From Amaranthus tricolor (taxonomy: Eukaryota > Streptophyta > Magnoliopsida > Caryophyllales > Amaranthaceae), in the NCBI RefSeq assembly GCF_026212465.1, contig NC_080049.1:21401803-21465802 (forward strand): 64,000 nucleotides of DNA. The letters are read 5' to 3'. The notes under the pieces are model-generated. The model searched no databases. It was not told where the DNA came from and saw only the letters and a list, made by a program, of their open reading frames with translations. Made by a program: the position numbers and the translations under genes. Shown piece after piece: positions 25,287 to 49,649 of this stretch (position 1 is its first letter; every line of letters starts with the position of its first letter).

Positions 25287-25800
25287 TTGAAAATGACTTA
25301 GATCACCAATCGGAGAGTTACGCCGGTGGCGAATGATAGTCGCTGGTGATTGGGGGGAGGGAAGGATATTAGGGCAGATCTCGGTAGTCCGCGAAAAAGA
25401 GGGGGAGAAATTATTGCAAATTGTAGGGATTGAATTCTTTTGTTGCTGAGCTGGGCCTTGGGAAATGATGGGGAGGAAAATGGATTGAGAAATCGGGGAA
25501 ATGGTGGGGAGGAAAATGGATTGAGAAATCGGCTCATCTTGTATGAGATCATCTCATAATGAGATGTGCTCATATATTAGTCGATTTTCCTAGTTAATCA
25601 CTCTAAAATTCATTTTATTGTACCTGGATTAGTCATGATAGCACCACGAAACTATCTTATTTAAGAATTTATGTGAGAAAATTCGGGTATTTGACTATTT
25701 CTGGATTAGTCTTGGATTCAAGATAGCCATGAGGGGGTGTTTGGCATGTGGGATTTGAGGAAAAAAGATGAGACTTTGTCTTCAAAATAAGTCCAAGTTT
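25287..25800. other. Upstream region of the PPR gene
   Basis: Presumed promoter and 5' leader of the minus-strand PPR gene. It holds a short direct repeat (GGGGAGGAAAATGGATTGAG at about 25469 and 25505). No other gene seen. Confidence 0.5.
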
Positions 25801-25807
25801 TTGTTTG

Positions 25808-26250
25808 TTAAAGGGAACACAAATTCGAAAATTTGAAATACATAAGAGAAAAAATAAAAAAAATTAACAAAATAAACTAAGTTTTAAACTTATTCCAAAA
25901 GTAAGCGTGAAATTCCAAAAGTAACTGCGAACAGGTCAAAAAAGACAAAATAGTTGTTCGCAGTTACTAACTGCCAACAGCTATTTGACCTGTTTTGACA
26001 TGTTCGCAGTTAGTAAGTGTGAACAGCATGCTGCACAAAAACAGGTCAAAATAATTGTTCGCAGTTAGTAACTGCGAACAGCTATTTTGTATTTTTTGAC
26101 CTGTTCGCAGTTACTAACTGCGAACACAGCTCCAAACCTCAGGTTTGGGAATTTCACACTTACTTTTGGAATAAGTTTAAAACTTAGTTTATTTTGTTAA
26201 TTTTTTTTATTTTTTCTCTTATGTATTTCAAATTTTCCACAAATTCTTAC
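25808..26250. mobile_element. Long-armed foldback MITE with repeated GTTCGCAGTTAGTAACTG palindromes
   Basis: The left arm (25811-25915: AAATTTGAAATACATAAGAG-like, then AACTAAGTTTTAAACTTATT) is matched in reverse complement by the right arm (26140-26247). The centre holds at least four copies of a palindrome built on GTTCGCAGTTAGTAACTGCG with CAGGTCAAAAAAGACAAAAT-type spacers. No coding capacity. Target duplication not determined. Confidence 0.8.
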
Positions 26251-26584
26251 TTAAGATCGTCTTACAAAAGACATCTTAAGTTTGCGCCAGCCCAATTTTT
26301 AAATTTAAAAAAAATAACTAAACTTTCTAAACAATGCTTTTAACTTCCATTTTCAATTTTCTTTTTTCTCTTTCTTGACAAAACTACTCATCTTCTTCTT
26401 TTAAACTCCATTTGTGGTTTTCAATCTCTATCTTTCTCCCTCAAACTCTATTTTTGTTTATTCTCTATTTATCTTCTTCAACATTTGTAAAACCATCAAA
26501 ATTATGTATTTATACTTCATCATTTTCGTTTTTAAAGCTTTCATTTTCATTTTTTGGGTTGATTGTGCTACATATTAGTTGGAT

Positions 26585-27170
26585 TTATAATTTTCTGATT
26601 TTTTTTAAATTAAGCTTCATCAATAGTATAAATAATAATGTTGAATAAGAGAACAATTCTACTGTTTAGGGGAACTTAATAAAAGCAATTGTGGTTATAA
26701 CTTAATATATTGGGAGTTATAACATAATATATTTGGAATTATAACATAATATATTTAGGGTTATAATCATAATATATTTGGAGTTATAACATTATATAGT
26801 TGGGGTTATAACAAAATATATAATTGCGATTATAATGTAATAGATTTGGGTTTATAACAGTATATATTGTGTGATATAATACTACAAAATTGATATTATA
26901 ATAATACAAGCAAATATATTATGTTATAAAACCTCAAAATTTTAAGTTTTAATTCCAAATATATTGAGTTATAACCCCAAATATATATATATTGAGTTAT
27001 AACCCCAAATATATTCTGTTATAACCCCAAATATATTCTGTTATAACCCCAAATATATTATGTTATAACCCCAAATATATTATTTTAACCCTAAATCATA
27101 AAAATTAGCCATAATTTTCATCTTCAACATCACTGTTTTCCACCATTGATAAAGCTTAATTTTTTTTTAA
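26585..27170. repeat. Inverted pair of 21-24 bp minisatellite arrays
   Basis: The left array (about 26660-26880) repeats GGGGTTATAACATAATATAT in various forms. The right array (about 26930-27110) repeats the reverse complement, ATATTATGTTATAACCCCAA. Outer sequences also pair: AAATTAAGCTTCATCAATAG at about 26605 with the complement of CCATTGATAAAGCTTAATTT at about 27141. The whole block can fold back on itself. Confidence 0.75.
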
Positions 27171-28115
27171 ATGTAAAAATCTAATTTATTACTAAATGAT
27201 GTTTTATTTTGCTTGGGAATAGGCAATTTATCAGAAAACTTTTCATCTTCCAAAAAGAAAGCAGTTTTCTACATTTTTTTTAAAACAACAGTTTTTTTAA
27301 AAAATAAAAATATTTACTTAAAAGAGAGTCTATAAAAATGCGAATAGGAAATAAGAATAAAAAGGGAGAAATTCCCTAAGAAAAATATCTTGGGGGAGGG
27401 TATGTATTTGAGTTGAGACTTTCATTTTATCTCTTTCTTACAAGTTCTTACCATGACAAACAAGGGATGAGACTTTTTTATCTTCAAAGTCTCAACTTAA
27501 AACTCTCATCTTAAGCGCTCAAAAGTCTCATTCCCTTGTGGCAAACAAACCTGAGGGTATATGTGACTTGTCAACGGAGCACATAATTGTATTTGCAACA
27601 ATTTTTATTAGAGACTATTTTACGGTGAGACCACTCATACAAGAGTAGCATAATAGATTTAATTTTGTTTATTTAAAAAAAAAAAAACTTATCATACATG
27701 ACCACTAAATTGATCAATTTAATTTTATAATTAATATCTTTAATGTCATAATTGATGTCTTTAAAAATTATAATTAATCGTTTGTTATTGGAATATTCTA
27801 TATGGTAGCAACGTAGTATTTTAAGAGACGTCAATGGTAGCAAATCTTAAAAAAAAATTCTACAGTGTAACATTGTACTGTTGTACTTAAAGCTACCATA
27901 ACATTTTTACTCAAAATCATACATATTCCTGTTAAGTTGTGAAATTACTTATTTGCCCTTATCTTCTTTCTTTAAATCAACAATCACCATCTTCATCATG
28001 ATTCATCTTCTAGGTGTTTATTTTCGTCATTTTCACTATATTCATCCTCTTCATCTTCCTCACGCTTTTCACCATTTTTAGATTTCTCTGTTATTCTAGG
28101 TATATTTTTTCTCCC
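27171..28115. other. Intergenic sequence with decayed repeats
   Basis: No gene seen. At about 27710-27785 there is a TAATTGAT...CTTTAA repeat like the minisatellite at 29780-30180. Confidence 0.4.
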
Positions 28116-29545
28116 TGTTGGACCTCTTAAATTTTGATGATGACTACACTTTATTTAAACAAATATGTTTTTAGAGATTGTGTGCAGGTCGATATCCGGT
28201 CGTGATTATGATCGTTGATAGTACCTATGACTTGGTTCATGGAAATGTAAGTGTCAAAAGGATCCGAAAGATGTTATAAGAAGTATATCGCTTGGGATGT
28301 AAAATGGAGACAACAGGTCTACTGTTCCTAAGTTGGATGTTCTAACAAAACTGAAAATTGGAGACAGCACACTGTTCCTGAACTGGAGTAAGCTTACGTC
28401 CACTGAAAATTCTGGTTATTATTTTAATTATTATTTTTAGTTGATGTGTTAATTAAAGTTAATTTGTTGCATTAATAAATTATTATATCTAACGTGTGAT
28501 TTTCTAAATATAAGCCTTTATTTTAGGATCTATATTTAGTGAATATTGGATTTACTAAATATAGGAACAGCAGCTGAGTCTTAGCTATTATTAGCTAAAC
28601 GTAACCGTCCCTAATATTAGTACTAGGTAACCGTCCCTATTATTAGCTAAAGGCAACCGTATCTAAATTTAGCTAAAGTAAACCGTGGTTATTATTGGAA
28701 AAGAGAACTGCAGCTAATTTTAGTATATGGGAACTGCTGCTAAAGGGAACAATACCTATTATTAGTAAATGGGAACAACGGTTATTGTTATTATAACCGT
28801 GTACTTGATTTAATCAAGTCTTATGCCTACTTTAAGGAGATAACCGTTTGTTGGTTTAAATCCACATTATTCCCATGATTATTTTGGATAAGGAATAATG
28901 GATTGGAATATTCCATTTTAATTAGGGATTTTAGCTCTATAAATAAGAGATTCGGCTGTTCCTCAAAACTTGCCTTAGTATGAGCCATTAAATCATACGT
29001 AATTTTGGGAGAATTTTTACAAGAAAATTTTGTTTTAAAAATGCCAATTAATTTATAATATTTTCTTGTGCAACTTACTGATTTTATTTTTAGAGAATTT
29101 TTATCCTTTTTGTAAGGGTTTTTGAGAGTATTTGTAATTAGACTCGGGTGAGTCTAAGGGGGAATTTGATAGCTTTGAGTGAAACTAGTGTTGAGTTTAG
29201 CTTTTAGTGAAGCTAAGTTTGTTGCTTTGAGTGAAGCAATTTGAGAGAGAAGAGTTGGCCTAGTTGATGCGCTTCGAGTGAAGTAAGATGTTTAATGTAA
29301 TTGTAACGAGCTGCCTTAAACATAGTGGAGAATTTAGAAATCCCGAGGGGTCGTGGTTTTTCCTTCTAATTAGGCCTAGAAGGTTTCTACGTAAAAATCG
29401 TTTGTCTCTTTTATTATTTTGCTCTAAGTTTAAGCTTTATTTATTTTATTCAATTCCGCAAAAACAGAGCAAAAACGCTTAAACTAGTAACAACAACAAT
29501 TCACCCCCCCTCTTGTTGTTGTTCCCGTTCCTAATTGAGTCTACA
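28116..29545 (+). mobile_element. Solo LTR, about 1.43 kb, Copia/Sirevirus-like
   Basis: Begins TGTTGGACCTCTTAAATTTT and ends CCTAATTGAGTCTACA (TG...CA). It is flanked by CTCCC (28111-28115) and CTCCA (29546-29550), a 5-bp duplication with one mismatch. A TATA box (CTATAAATAAGAG) lies at about 28933 in plus orientation. The 3' end contains CAATTCACCCCCCCTCTTG, a terminal motif common in Sirevirus-type LTRs. No internal domain or second LTR is present, so it is a recombination remnant. Confidence 0.75.
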
Positions 29546-29779
29546 CTCCATAATCAACCTCACCATCACTTCGCACCTTTTCTGCAACCTTCTTATTGTC
29601 TGACTCAAATTCCTTTCTCTTCTCATGAGAATGTTTGAGTTGGTAAAGTAACCAAAAGTAAATAGCCACCAAGACACAATTTTGCGAAATTTGCTTCACT
29701 CTAATTTCTTTGGATCTATAATTCCTACTAGGAGATTGTTTATACATTGTGATATTTCAGATAATCAAGTGCAACAGCG

Positions 29780-30185
29780 AAAAGGTTAAAATTTATCACT
29801 TTAAGATTATAATTAATCTCTTTAAGATTGTAATGGACTCCTTTAAGATTATAAGTAATAATTGATCACTATGCATGTAATTACTTATAATTTACCAGTA
29901 TACTTTAAGGTTAAAATTAATCATTTTATATATAACTTATCACTTAAAGATCAGAATTGATTACTTTAAGGTTAAAATTAATCACATTAAAAATGTCATA
30001 ATTGATTCATTTATTATATACTTTGAAATTGATCAATTTAAGGTAAGAATTGATTATTTTTTTGTCAAAATTAATCACTTTAAAAGGTCATAATTGATCA
30101 ATTTAAGATTTTACACTTTAAATTAAAATTAATCACTTTAAGGTTATAATTGATCACTTTTAAGTTAAAACTAATTACAATCGCA
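29780..30185. repeat. Degenerate minisatellite, TAATTGATCACTTTAAGGTT-type
   Basis: Many imperfect copies of a unit of about 22-26 bp alternating TTAAAATTAATCACTTTAAG and TCATAATTGATCA. Similar units lie on the other side of the solo LTR at about 27710-27785. Confidence 0.7.
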
Positions 30186-30379
30186 GCCACAGAAAACAAC
30201 AAAAAACAACCAAATCGAAAATGAACCAACCCCATAGTTTGTGTTGTATTTGCACAAACTCTTAGTGATAGACGACATAAGTGGAAGCGTTTACAATAAG
30301 AAATTTATCCCACTTCTTTATTAATATTTTTTAAAAAAAGGAATATACAATAAGCAAATTTACTTTGTAGTATGTGCAC

Positions 30380-31720
30380 GTATTTCAAAATAACCTTCTT
30401 CCTCGATCATGCTGTTAGCTACATTTTATCTTTATTTTTATCCCTATAAGTGGCTTGTTTAGCGTGAGGAAACTATATGTTATCGCATTGGTTTATTGGA
30501 TTTTACGCTTGTTCTGTTGCTTTGGTATTTTATTTCATTTCAGGATCTAATCATCAACACCGAGCACAAATTAGCCCCTTTGGTTGCACACATTGCTCAC
30601 CTAAACATCGAGGGCTCAGAGAAGTGAAACTTCATGAGCCAAGCCACAAGAACAAGCCAAAGTAGACCCACTCAACCAGAATGGGCTCGAGCCAAGGTAG
30701 CTCGAGCAGTCCAAAAACATTGCTCGAGTCAGAAGGTGAGTATTACATTTCTGAAGTTCGCTCGACCTGTCGAACGAAGATGGCTAGGGTCGAGCGGAGC
30801 CAAATTTCACATTCTGTCCAATTTTTGAAGTTTCTGATGTTGGACCTGATGGTGGCTCGACTGGTCGAGCGAAATGGGCGGCAACAGCTTTTCGATCTTT
30901 TTAAAGTATCATTCGAGGTCCAATTACATTTTTTTTGTTTCTAATTGCTACTGCCAAGACTGCCAGCCACCCTACCCTATCCACTAGGGGTGGCACCCCC
31001 CTCCTACAACCTAGGGGTGGTGGATCAATCATATAACCACCACCCCCACTTGTTTTTAAAGCTTATAAATAGAGAAGAGGAAGATGGAACTATAATCTCA
31101 GTTTTCACCTTGCATTTTGAGTAACTTCTATGTATTTTTCATAGCTTTGCTTTCATTTCAATTAAGAATTAGTGTTAGCCTAATTTCCCTTTCAATTCAA
31201 TTAAGTATTTTCACTTTTCAAATACAATCTTAACTTCATCCTTTATTGTAATATTTTGCAACTTGAATTCTTCAACCATTGATGTACTATTATTAAAGCT
31301 TTTGGAAGGTATTACTTTGAATCATCAAATTATCTTGTTCATCCTTAGATTGAACTTAAAAGAGTAACTTCTATCCTTGCTTATATTGTTTTCAATACAT
31401 GTCACTTAGTTATCTTTGATTGTTTGCCTTTAGTCTCATATATTTATGTTTGTAGTTCTTCAACTTATATTGCACTCATCTCTTTAGGATACTCTAGTTT
31501 AATTTATCAGACTCTTGTCTATTCCATCTTGCCTTCATTTTAAATGCTTAATGTCATTAAAATATTTTAAATGCTTAATATTATTAAAATATTTTAAATA
31601 CTTAATATTATTAAAATATTTTAAATGCTTAATATTATTAAAATATTTTAAATGCTTAATGTCATTTATATACTTTATTCTCTCTTCGTATGCTATTAAA
31701 TACTTCTATTATTAACGAAA
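30380..31720 (+). repeat. Possible LTR-like repeat with GCTCGA motifs
   Basis: A TATA-like TTATAAATAGAG at about 31063, GC-rich GCTCGA / TCGAGC motifs at 30688-30870 and a T-rich tail suggest a retrotransposon LTR. I found no clear ends or target duplication, and no coding domain. Confidence 0.3.
31535..31670. repeat. 27-bp tandem repeat, about five copies
   Basis: The unit is close to ATTTTAAATGCTTAATATTA plus TTAAAAT. The copies differ mainly at GTC/ATT and TGC/TAC. Confidence 0.85.
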
Positions 31721-31899
31721 ACATTCTAACGTATCCAACGTCGGTTCCCTTGAACGCCACCGTTTGACAATTAACTGGAAAAACAAAGTATTCCAATTTA
31801 TCCACGTGTAAAACCACCTTTATTATTTTTAATTTCTAACCTCCTCTCAGTTCTCAGTTCTCAGTTCTCACGTCTCAGGGAGACGTGGTTCGCTTCCTT

Positions 31900-32225
31900 C
31901 ATCTCCTTTTCCTTATTTTATCTCTCTCCTCTCCTCTTTCCCTCTCCGCAGCCGCGTATATCCATCTCAAAGAGAAGATATTTCTATACTCCTCTGCTAA
32001 TTTTCTGCCTCATTTGCTTCCAAAATCTTCATTCAAGGTCACCAATCGTTGATTCTTCCATCAAAAATCTATTCACCATCTTCAATTCATGGAAGATTTC
32101 ACTTGTTTTGATGTTTGAATTTGTATCTTAATCTAACTTTAATATCTAGGGTTTCGTCATTTTCAATTGAATTTTGTCTTCAACGATGATTTAGGGGGTA
32201 TTTTGAGTTTAGAATACATCAAATT
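31900..32225 (+). promoter_or_regulatory. Putative 5' leader of the MSL gene
   Basis: Pyrimidine-rich stretch (TCTCTCCTCTCCTCTTTCCC) followed by sequence without upstream genes, ending at the ATG at 32226. CT-rich leaders are usual near plant transcription starts. Start site and any leader intron cannot be fixed from the sequence. Confidence 0.4.
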
Positions 32226-44847
<12,622 letters not shown>

Positions 44848-45640
44848 GGAGTAGCTCTTTAAATTTACATTCAATTTTAATCAATTATGAGCATCATTAC
44901 TTGTTGTATATTGTTAAAGGAATCATTGCACCGTTTCTTGGCTAGTTGGTGCGGAATTATCCGTCATCAATCTGGCAAGTTGTTTGAGAGTCGATATACA
45001 ATTCTTGGAATGGAATTCAGAGTAAGGCTAAAGAGAATATTCAATTTTAAGGTTTTGAGAAGGCTAAAGGGAATTGCTCGTTTGGATCAAGTGTCAAGTA
45101 AATACTTCATGAAGTTGAATGTAAGATGTTGTATTTGGTTGAGCAGCAAATGGAGTACAAAACTCCAAGTGAGCTTCAATCTTAGTATTATGTATATCTA
45201 CCATTTTTTTAAGTAGAAATTCTTCAGATTTATAAATGCTTAAGTTGAACGGTTGGAGTGGTTAGAAGTTCTTTTTTGACGTTTTTGGTGCTTTGAGCAT
45301 TTAAAGTATTTCATGGGAACTAAAAAGTTTGGGTGTTTGTTTTGAAAAGTACACAATATATTTCGAGAAAGTTTTACTAATCATATCAGTCTAAACTCAA
45401 ACCGAAAGTTAATCTGGATAACTGATTTTAAAGATGAATTTTTTTCAAGTTAAATGAAGAATGTTAAAACTTTTACGAAAGAAAGTGAATTAAACATGAC
45501 CAACTAATTATTTTTCCTTACTTGAGTCAAAGTTTTATTTTTGTTTGTCTATGGGTGAATCAAGTTGTACTTCACTGTTACACAATGTCTAAATGTAAAT
45601 TTGTGATGTGATTTTGAGTAGAAAAATGTTATACTTATTA
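44848..45640 (+). other. 3' flank of the MSL gene
   Basis: Probably 3' untranslated region to roughly 45240, then AT-rich intergenic DNA. The open frame at 44887-45216 has no recognisable features. No polyadenylation site can be assigned firmly. Confidence 0.4.
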
Positions 45641-46068
45641 CTCCCTCCTATTTCTCTTAGGAGTCCCATTTGACTTTTTACGGATTTTAAGGAGAGTTGA
45701 AATGGAACTTTAAGGGTAAGAGAGAGTGGTATTATGAGTTTTTGATTACAAAGATTAATGAATTAATGATTCCCACCAATTTCTAGGAATTTTTAACCAA
45801 ATTTAAGAACTGATTTTTTTTAACATCAATAGTCGGAAATTTTTTTCAGTTCAACACTAAAATTACATCGGCCGTCTACTTAAAACCGAAATTACATGAA
45901 TAAGTCCTACATGTACAATAATCGTTCGAAATTACATAAATTTTTCCGAGCATGAAATTAAATTACATAGAAGCATTAAGGTATCTGAGCTAGCCTTCTC
46001 AATTCTTCGACGGCCTCGGTGTAGTTGCAGTCATTACTGATCATATGAGTGCGGATTTAGATCCATTC

Positions 46069-46420
46069 AAGATTTACAGTATCAAAAAGCTGCTTACAAT
46101 GTAACACAGTTACTTAGGGCTGTGAATAATGCTTTTGAGAATCTAAGTCCACAGTGTCTTAAGTTTGTATTCATCACATTACAAGCATGTATGATAGAGG
46201 TGATGAAAAGACAAGGAGGATTCGAAATCACATTCCTCACATGGACAAAACAAAGGCAGCAAGGGAAGGCACTTTACCAGATTACCTCAGTATCGACAAA
46301 CAATTGGTTGTTGATTCACTTCAACATTTATTCACAAAACTAAGTTCAGAAACAATGAATCAGTTAGTAGAATTGATTGGTTATACAGGGGGCAACAACG
46401 GATCATGTGCAAGTCAATAA
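46069..46420 (+). pseudogene. Plant mariner-like transposase, C-terminal remnant
   Basis: Pieces in two frames: LQYQKAAYNVTQLLRAVNNA, then FVFITLQACMIEVMKRQGG, then after a frame slip IPHMDKTKAAREGTLPDYL. These are the conserved blocks after the third catalytic Asp of plant mariner (Stowaway-mobilising) transposases: a helical stretch, FxTLQxCMxEVM, and PHMxKxxxxxxGxLP. The N-terminal DNA-binding and main catalytic parts are missing. It is a dead remnant. Confidence 0.72.
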
Positions 46421-47044
46421 GAATGTTCACATAGGGACAACAAGCCAGCTGACTGATCAAGAAAGTCAACAACAAGAATGATGGAAGGGTGATCTTACTT
46501 TTGGGCCATATAACAGAACATCACTTATTTTTGGGTGCGCAACAACAAGTAATAACAGCACAACAACAACCAATGTGAACATTTCAAACATCAGTTAATT
46601 TTGGGAGCAGCAATGGAAAACCAACAACACAGAAACTGATGAACAACAACACACAAACCAGCAACAAATGAACAACAGCACGCAAACATAGCAACAAGTT
46701 TCAAATGAGACTCCTTTTGATTTTGGACATATTTTTGAGATCTTAAACATGGGATGTTTCAGATCTAAACAACAATGTAAAATATTTATGTTGTTTAAAA
46801 TTAAACATTTGTATTCACATATAGATAAATGAAAAAATTGGTTGTTTGCAGTACTCTTAGGTAAATTAGACAATTTTTTTTTTCAAATCATTGAGTTGAA
46901 ATCGAACGTCTCTGCGCTTAAAATGTTGGAAAACAATCCAAACCCCATATGTTCGATTTTAGGTGGCTAAATATTGCTCTCACTCGAAGTTCACAAAGCA
47001 AAGGAAAAAATGCATAAAAAAAACGACTTAATAAACAATCATCA

Positions 47045-47518
47045 TCAGTCAATACCAACATGCACCCACAAGAACAGAAACTCACTTGAGAAAGGACCAA
47101 GTTTATCAAGCCAATCCTCTTCTTCACAATTAGTATTCGAAAATACAACATCAGCGGAAGAATATTCACGATCAGGATACATTTCAGACTCAGGTGTGTA
47201 AATGGATTCACCCTCAGAGTCAAGTTGTCTTCCCCATTTAGGATCAGTCTCAACAGAAGCTGAGTCATCATAATAATCAAAATATTCATCCTCAAACGAT
47301 GGCAGCTCAAATATAAGGTTTCCATCATTAAAACCCTTAAACTCAATCTTAGAACCCGATTTGTAAGGGGATTTGGGGATTCTCAGATGTGAAGAACTAG
47401 GCGAGTTAGAGTTTTTCCGGGGTGACTTCAATGGCGAGTTCTTGTTCTTTAGGGGTGAATTCAAAGGCGACTTAGGGTTCTTCAGGGGTGATTGCAGAGG
47501 AGACTTACGATTTTCCAT
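47045..47518 (-). CDS. Hypothetical SPLK-repeat acidic protein (possibly a captured fragment)
   Basis: 157 residues from the ATG at 47518. The N-terminus is a set of 7-11 residue repeats (MENRKSPLQSPLKNPKSPLN...), basic and rich in Ser-Pro. The rest is acidic: LPSFEDEYFDYYDDSASVE, then EEEDWLDKLGPFSS. A pyrimidine-rich leader with ...CTTCTATCTTTTCTC lies just before the ATG. I do not recognise the family. SP/K repeats suggest a nuclear, phosphorylated or DNA/RNA-contacting protein, but that is a guess. It lies within the putative mariner-like element, opposite in strand to the transposase remnant. The stop follows a short low-quality tail (LFLWVHVGID), so a splice site near 47090 is possible. 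Confidence 0.4.
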   Translation of the reverse strand: MENRKSPLQSPLKNPKSPLNSPLKNKNSPLKSPRKNSNSPSSSHLRIPKSPYKSGSKIEFKGFNDGNLIFELPSFEDEYFDYYDDSASVETDPKWGRQLDSEGESIYTPESEMYPDREYSSADVVFSNTNCEEEDWLDKLGPFSSEFLFLWVHVGID

Positions 47519-48199
47519 GAGAAAAGATAGAAGAACACGAAAGCACAAAAGAAGAGGGAGAAGAACACTAGTGCGATATGAAGAAGACGTTCACCTAGAA
47601 CTAGGGTTCTTAAAGAACAAAGAGATGAAGAACAAAATAACCCAGATCTAAGATTCTGATATGAAGTAGACGAAAAACCATATGGGAATGGGTAGGTTTT
47701 AGGGTTAAAAAGGGAGGGAATGATTAATGGGAGGGTGTGTTAATTAGGTTTCAGATGTTGTTCATTAATTATAAGGGAGGAAAATTAGTATGAGTAATGG
47801 AGGATATAATTGAGAATAAGATAAACTTCTAAGGGTATAAAGGTAAAAAAAACCATACTAAAAATAGAAAATGAACAATTAGTGTGACTTGACCCAAAAA
47901 GAAAATGGGACACATAAGAAGAATAGAAGGAAGTATATTTTAAGAGTAATATAATAAATTTGCTAAAAGAAACGTTTCAAATCTAAAAGGTATGTTCAAA
48001 CTTTGGCAAAAGAATTAATAGTTGGTAATTGACAAGTTTAGACTAACTTAACAGATTATTTAGTCAAATATACTATTAATGAATAATTAATAATTTTATG
48101 TTACTCAATTATATAAATAACTACATAGATTTTGTGTCAAGTACGATTTATTAATTATTTAAATAAAAATTACTAATAAATTTGATTAATTTATTATAT

Positions 48200-48515
48200 G
48201 ACTATTAAATCAATTGCTTTATAGCAATGAAATAATTCTCTATAATATAAAAAAATATAAATTAAAAAATAAAAAATATTATAATCAAAATAGATAGATA
48301 AAATAAATAATAAAATTATAAATTAAACGTAGTTATTAATTAAAAACATTTGACATAACAAGTATTTCCATTGCTGTTAGGATATGAATATCTAATCTTA
48401 AAATGAACTAAGTAATAGAATTAGGAAGGAAAATTTTTTTGTTGTAATTACAAGTATCCAAGTCTTACATTGCTTTAATATTAATATTATATAGTATGAT
48501 TAAATAAAAATTCAT
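48200..48515. repeat. AT-rich tandem repeat, left block
   Basis: Contains AATAGATAGATAAAATAAAT and a GGAAGGAAAATTTTTTTGTT stretch that recur at 53735-54360 on the other side of the deleted Gypsy element. Units are about 150-210 bp. Confidence 0.6.
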
Positions 48516-48583
48516 TGAATACCTGTAATTGAATATCTAATCTTATAAAATAAATTTTCTGAAAAATTCATTGGATACCAAAT

Positions 48584-49640
48584 TGGACTGAATTTGGGGA
48601 GGAAATCTTCAATGTGATGTGAAGATGTAAACCAACATTCAAATCCACGCAATGTAATAGCCAACAATCCCCGAACATAATCAAACAATGACTTATCTTC
48701 ACACAAACAGGACAAATGTAACCGGATAGTTCTTGAATTGAAAGACTAGGAGTTTTGATCCTCCAAGGCCAACAATTCCCTTATTACAACCAAGGAATAC
48801 TCTCAGTTGCAAAAGGTGATGATCTTGCACTACTCAAGATCGTTGAATGTTCATACACACTCAAGAAGAAACAAAGGAATTAAATCCAATGAATTTGATT
48901 TTCTGAAATTTCAAAGTTGTTTATTACAAGGCTAAGGCCATCTATTTATAGACGTGTGGGACGAGGGAAATACAATGAGGATGCTAATGACACGACAAAC
49001 TAACAATAACGGTCATAAGAGAACACGTGCACAACTTGTGCTCATTTAAAACATAAAAACAAACTAAGTACAGTACTCTGAAATCCTAACAGAAGGTTGC
49101 TGACCAGGCTACCTTCCACTCACTTTCTTGTGCATTTCCAAAGGTAGACGATGGCCACTAAGAGTCCTGGAAGCAAGTTCATCTTGAGGTCTTCTAATGA
49201 TTGATAGAAGGAATCTTGGACCATGGTAGGAAGATCCAAGTGTGAAGATTGCAAATCTACCCTTAGAGTCCCCCAAGGAGTCTAGGCTCGTTCTAGCACA
49301 AGTCCTCAAAGTCAGCTGGTAAGTGGAAGTCATCAGTTGTGCTCTGTTCTATTCTGGGCTAGCGGTTGACTGGCTGACCTTCACCATTGATTTTTATGGG
49401 TTGTTAATGATGTATAGTAATGTCCTTGGGTCAAGGTACGAAGTTCCAAGTACCAAGATTCCAAATCCATCTTCCATGGCTACTGAACCTTTCCTGGTTG
49501 ATCTGGAAGAGGCCTGCAAGGTCAGCTGTTTGCAAGATTCTGTTTGACTTTGTTTTTCTGAAGCTTCTGTATCTTCTGTTCTTTTTATTTCTATTATTGC
49601 TGAGCTCTTTCCTTGAATTTTTCCTATAGCCCTTGTTTTA
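48584..49640 (-). repeat. 3' LTR of the deleted Gypsy element
   Basis: It matches the truncated LTR at 53408-53734 and extends beyond it. It contains a TATA-like CTATAAATAG on the minus strand at about 48944. It also holds two degenerate copies of an approximately 60-bp block (about 49197-49257 and 49405-49470: GGACCATGGTAGGAAG... and GGGTCAAGGTACGAAG...). The right boundary is approximate. Confidence 0.6.
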
Positions 49641-49649
49641 GTCATCCTT

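Larger units (their letters stand above)
45641..47933. mobile_element. Mariner/Stowaway-like element, about 2.3 kb
   Basis: The left end CTCCCTCCTATTTCTCTTAG and the right end (reverse complement CTTCCTTCTATTCTTCTTAT) match at about 27 of 33 positions. Both ends adjoin TA, the mariner target. Inside is the C-terminal part of a plant mariner transposase on the plus strand (46069-46420) and an unrelated minus-strand frame (47518-47045). The left end alone could also be a Stowaway MITE, so treating the two ends as one element is an inference. Confidence 0.6.

Noticed and set aside
26412..26648. Hydrophobic 78-residue frame
   Set aside because: A T-rich stretch next to the mirror minisatellite; no start context or homology pattern.
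44887..45216. 109-residue frame after the MSL stop codon
   Set aside because: Probably 3' untranslated region; no motif and an unlikely composition.
45850..46030. Minus-strand tail DCNYTEAVEELRRLAQIP as a gene end
   Set aside because: It looks like a fragment of some transposon-borne protein but is too short to name and has no supporting neighbours.
46595..46873. Cys-rich 92-residue frame on the minus strand
   Set aside because: It reads CAACAA-rich low-complexity DNA, so the Cys pattern is an artefact.
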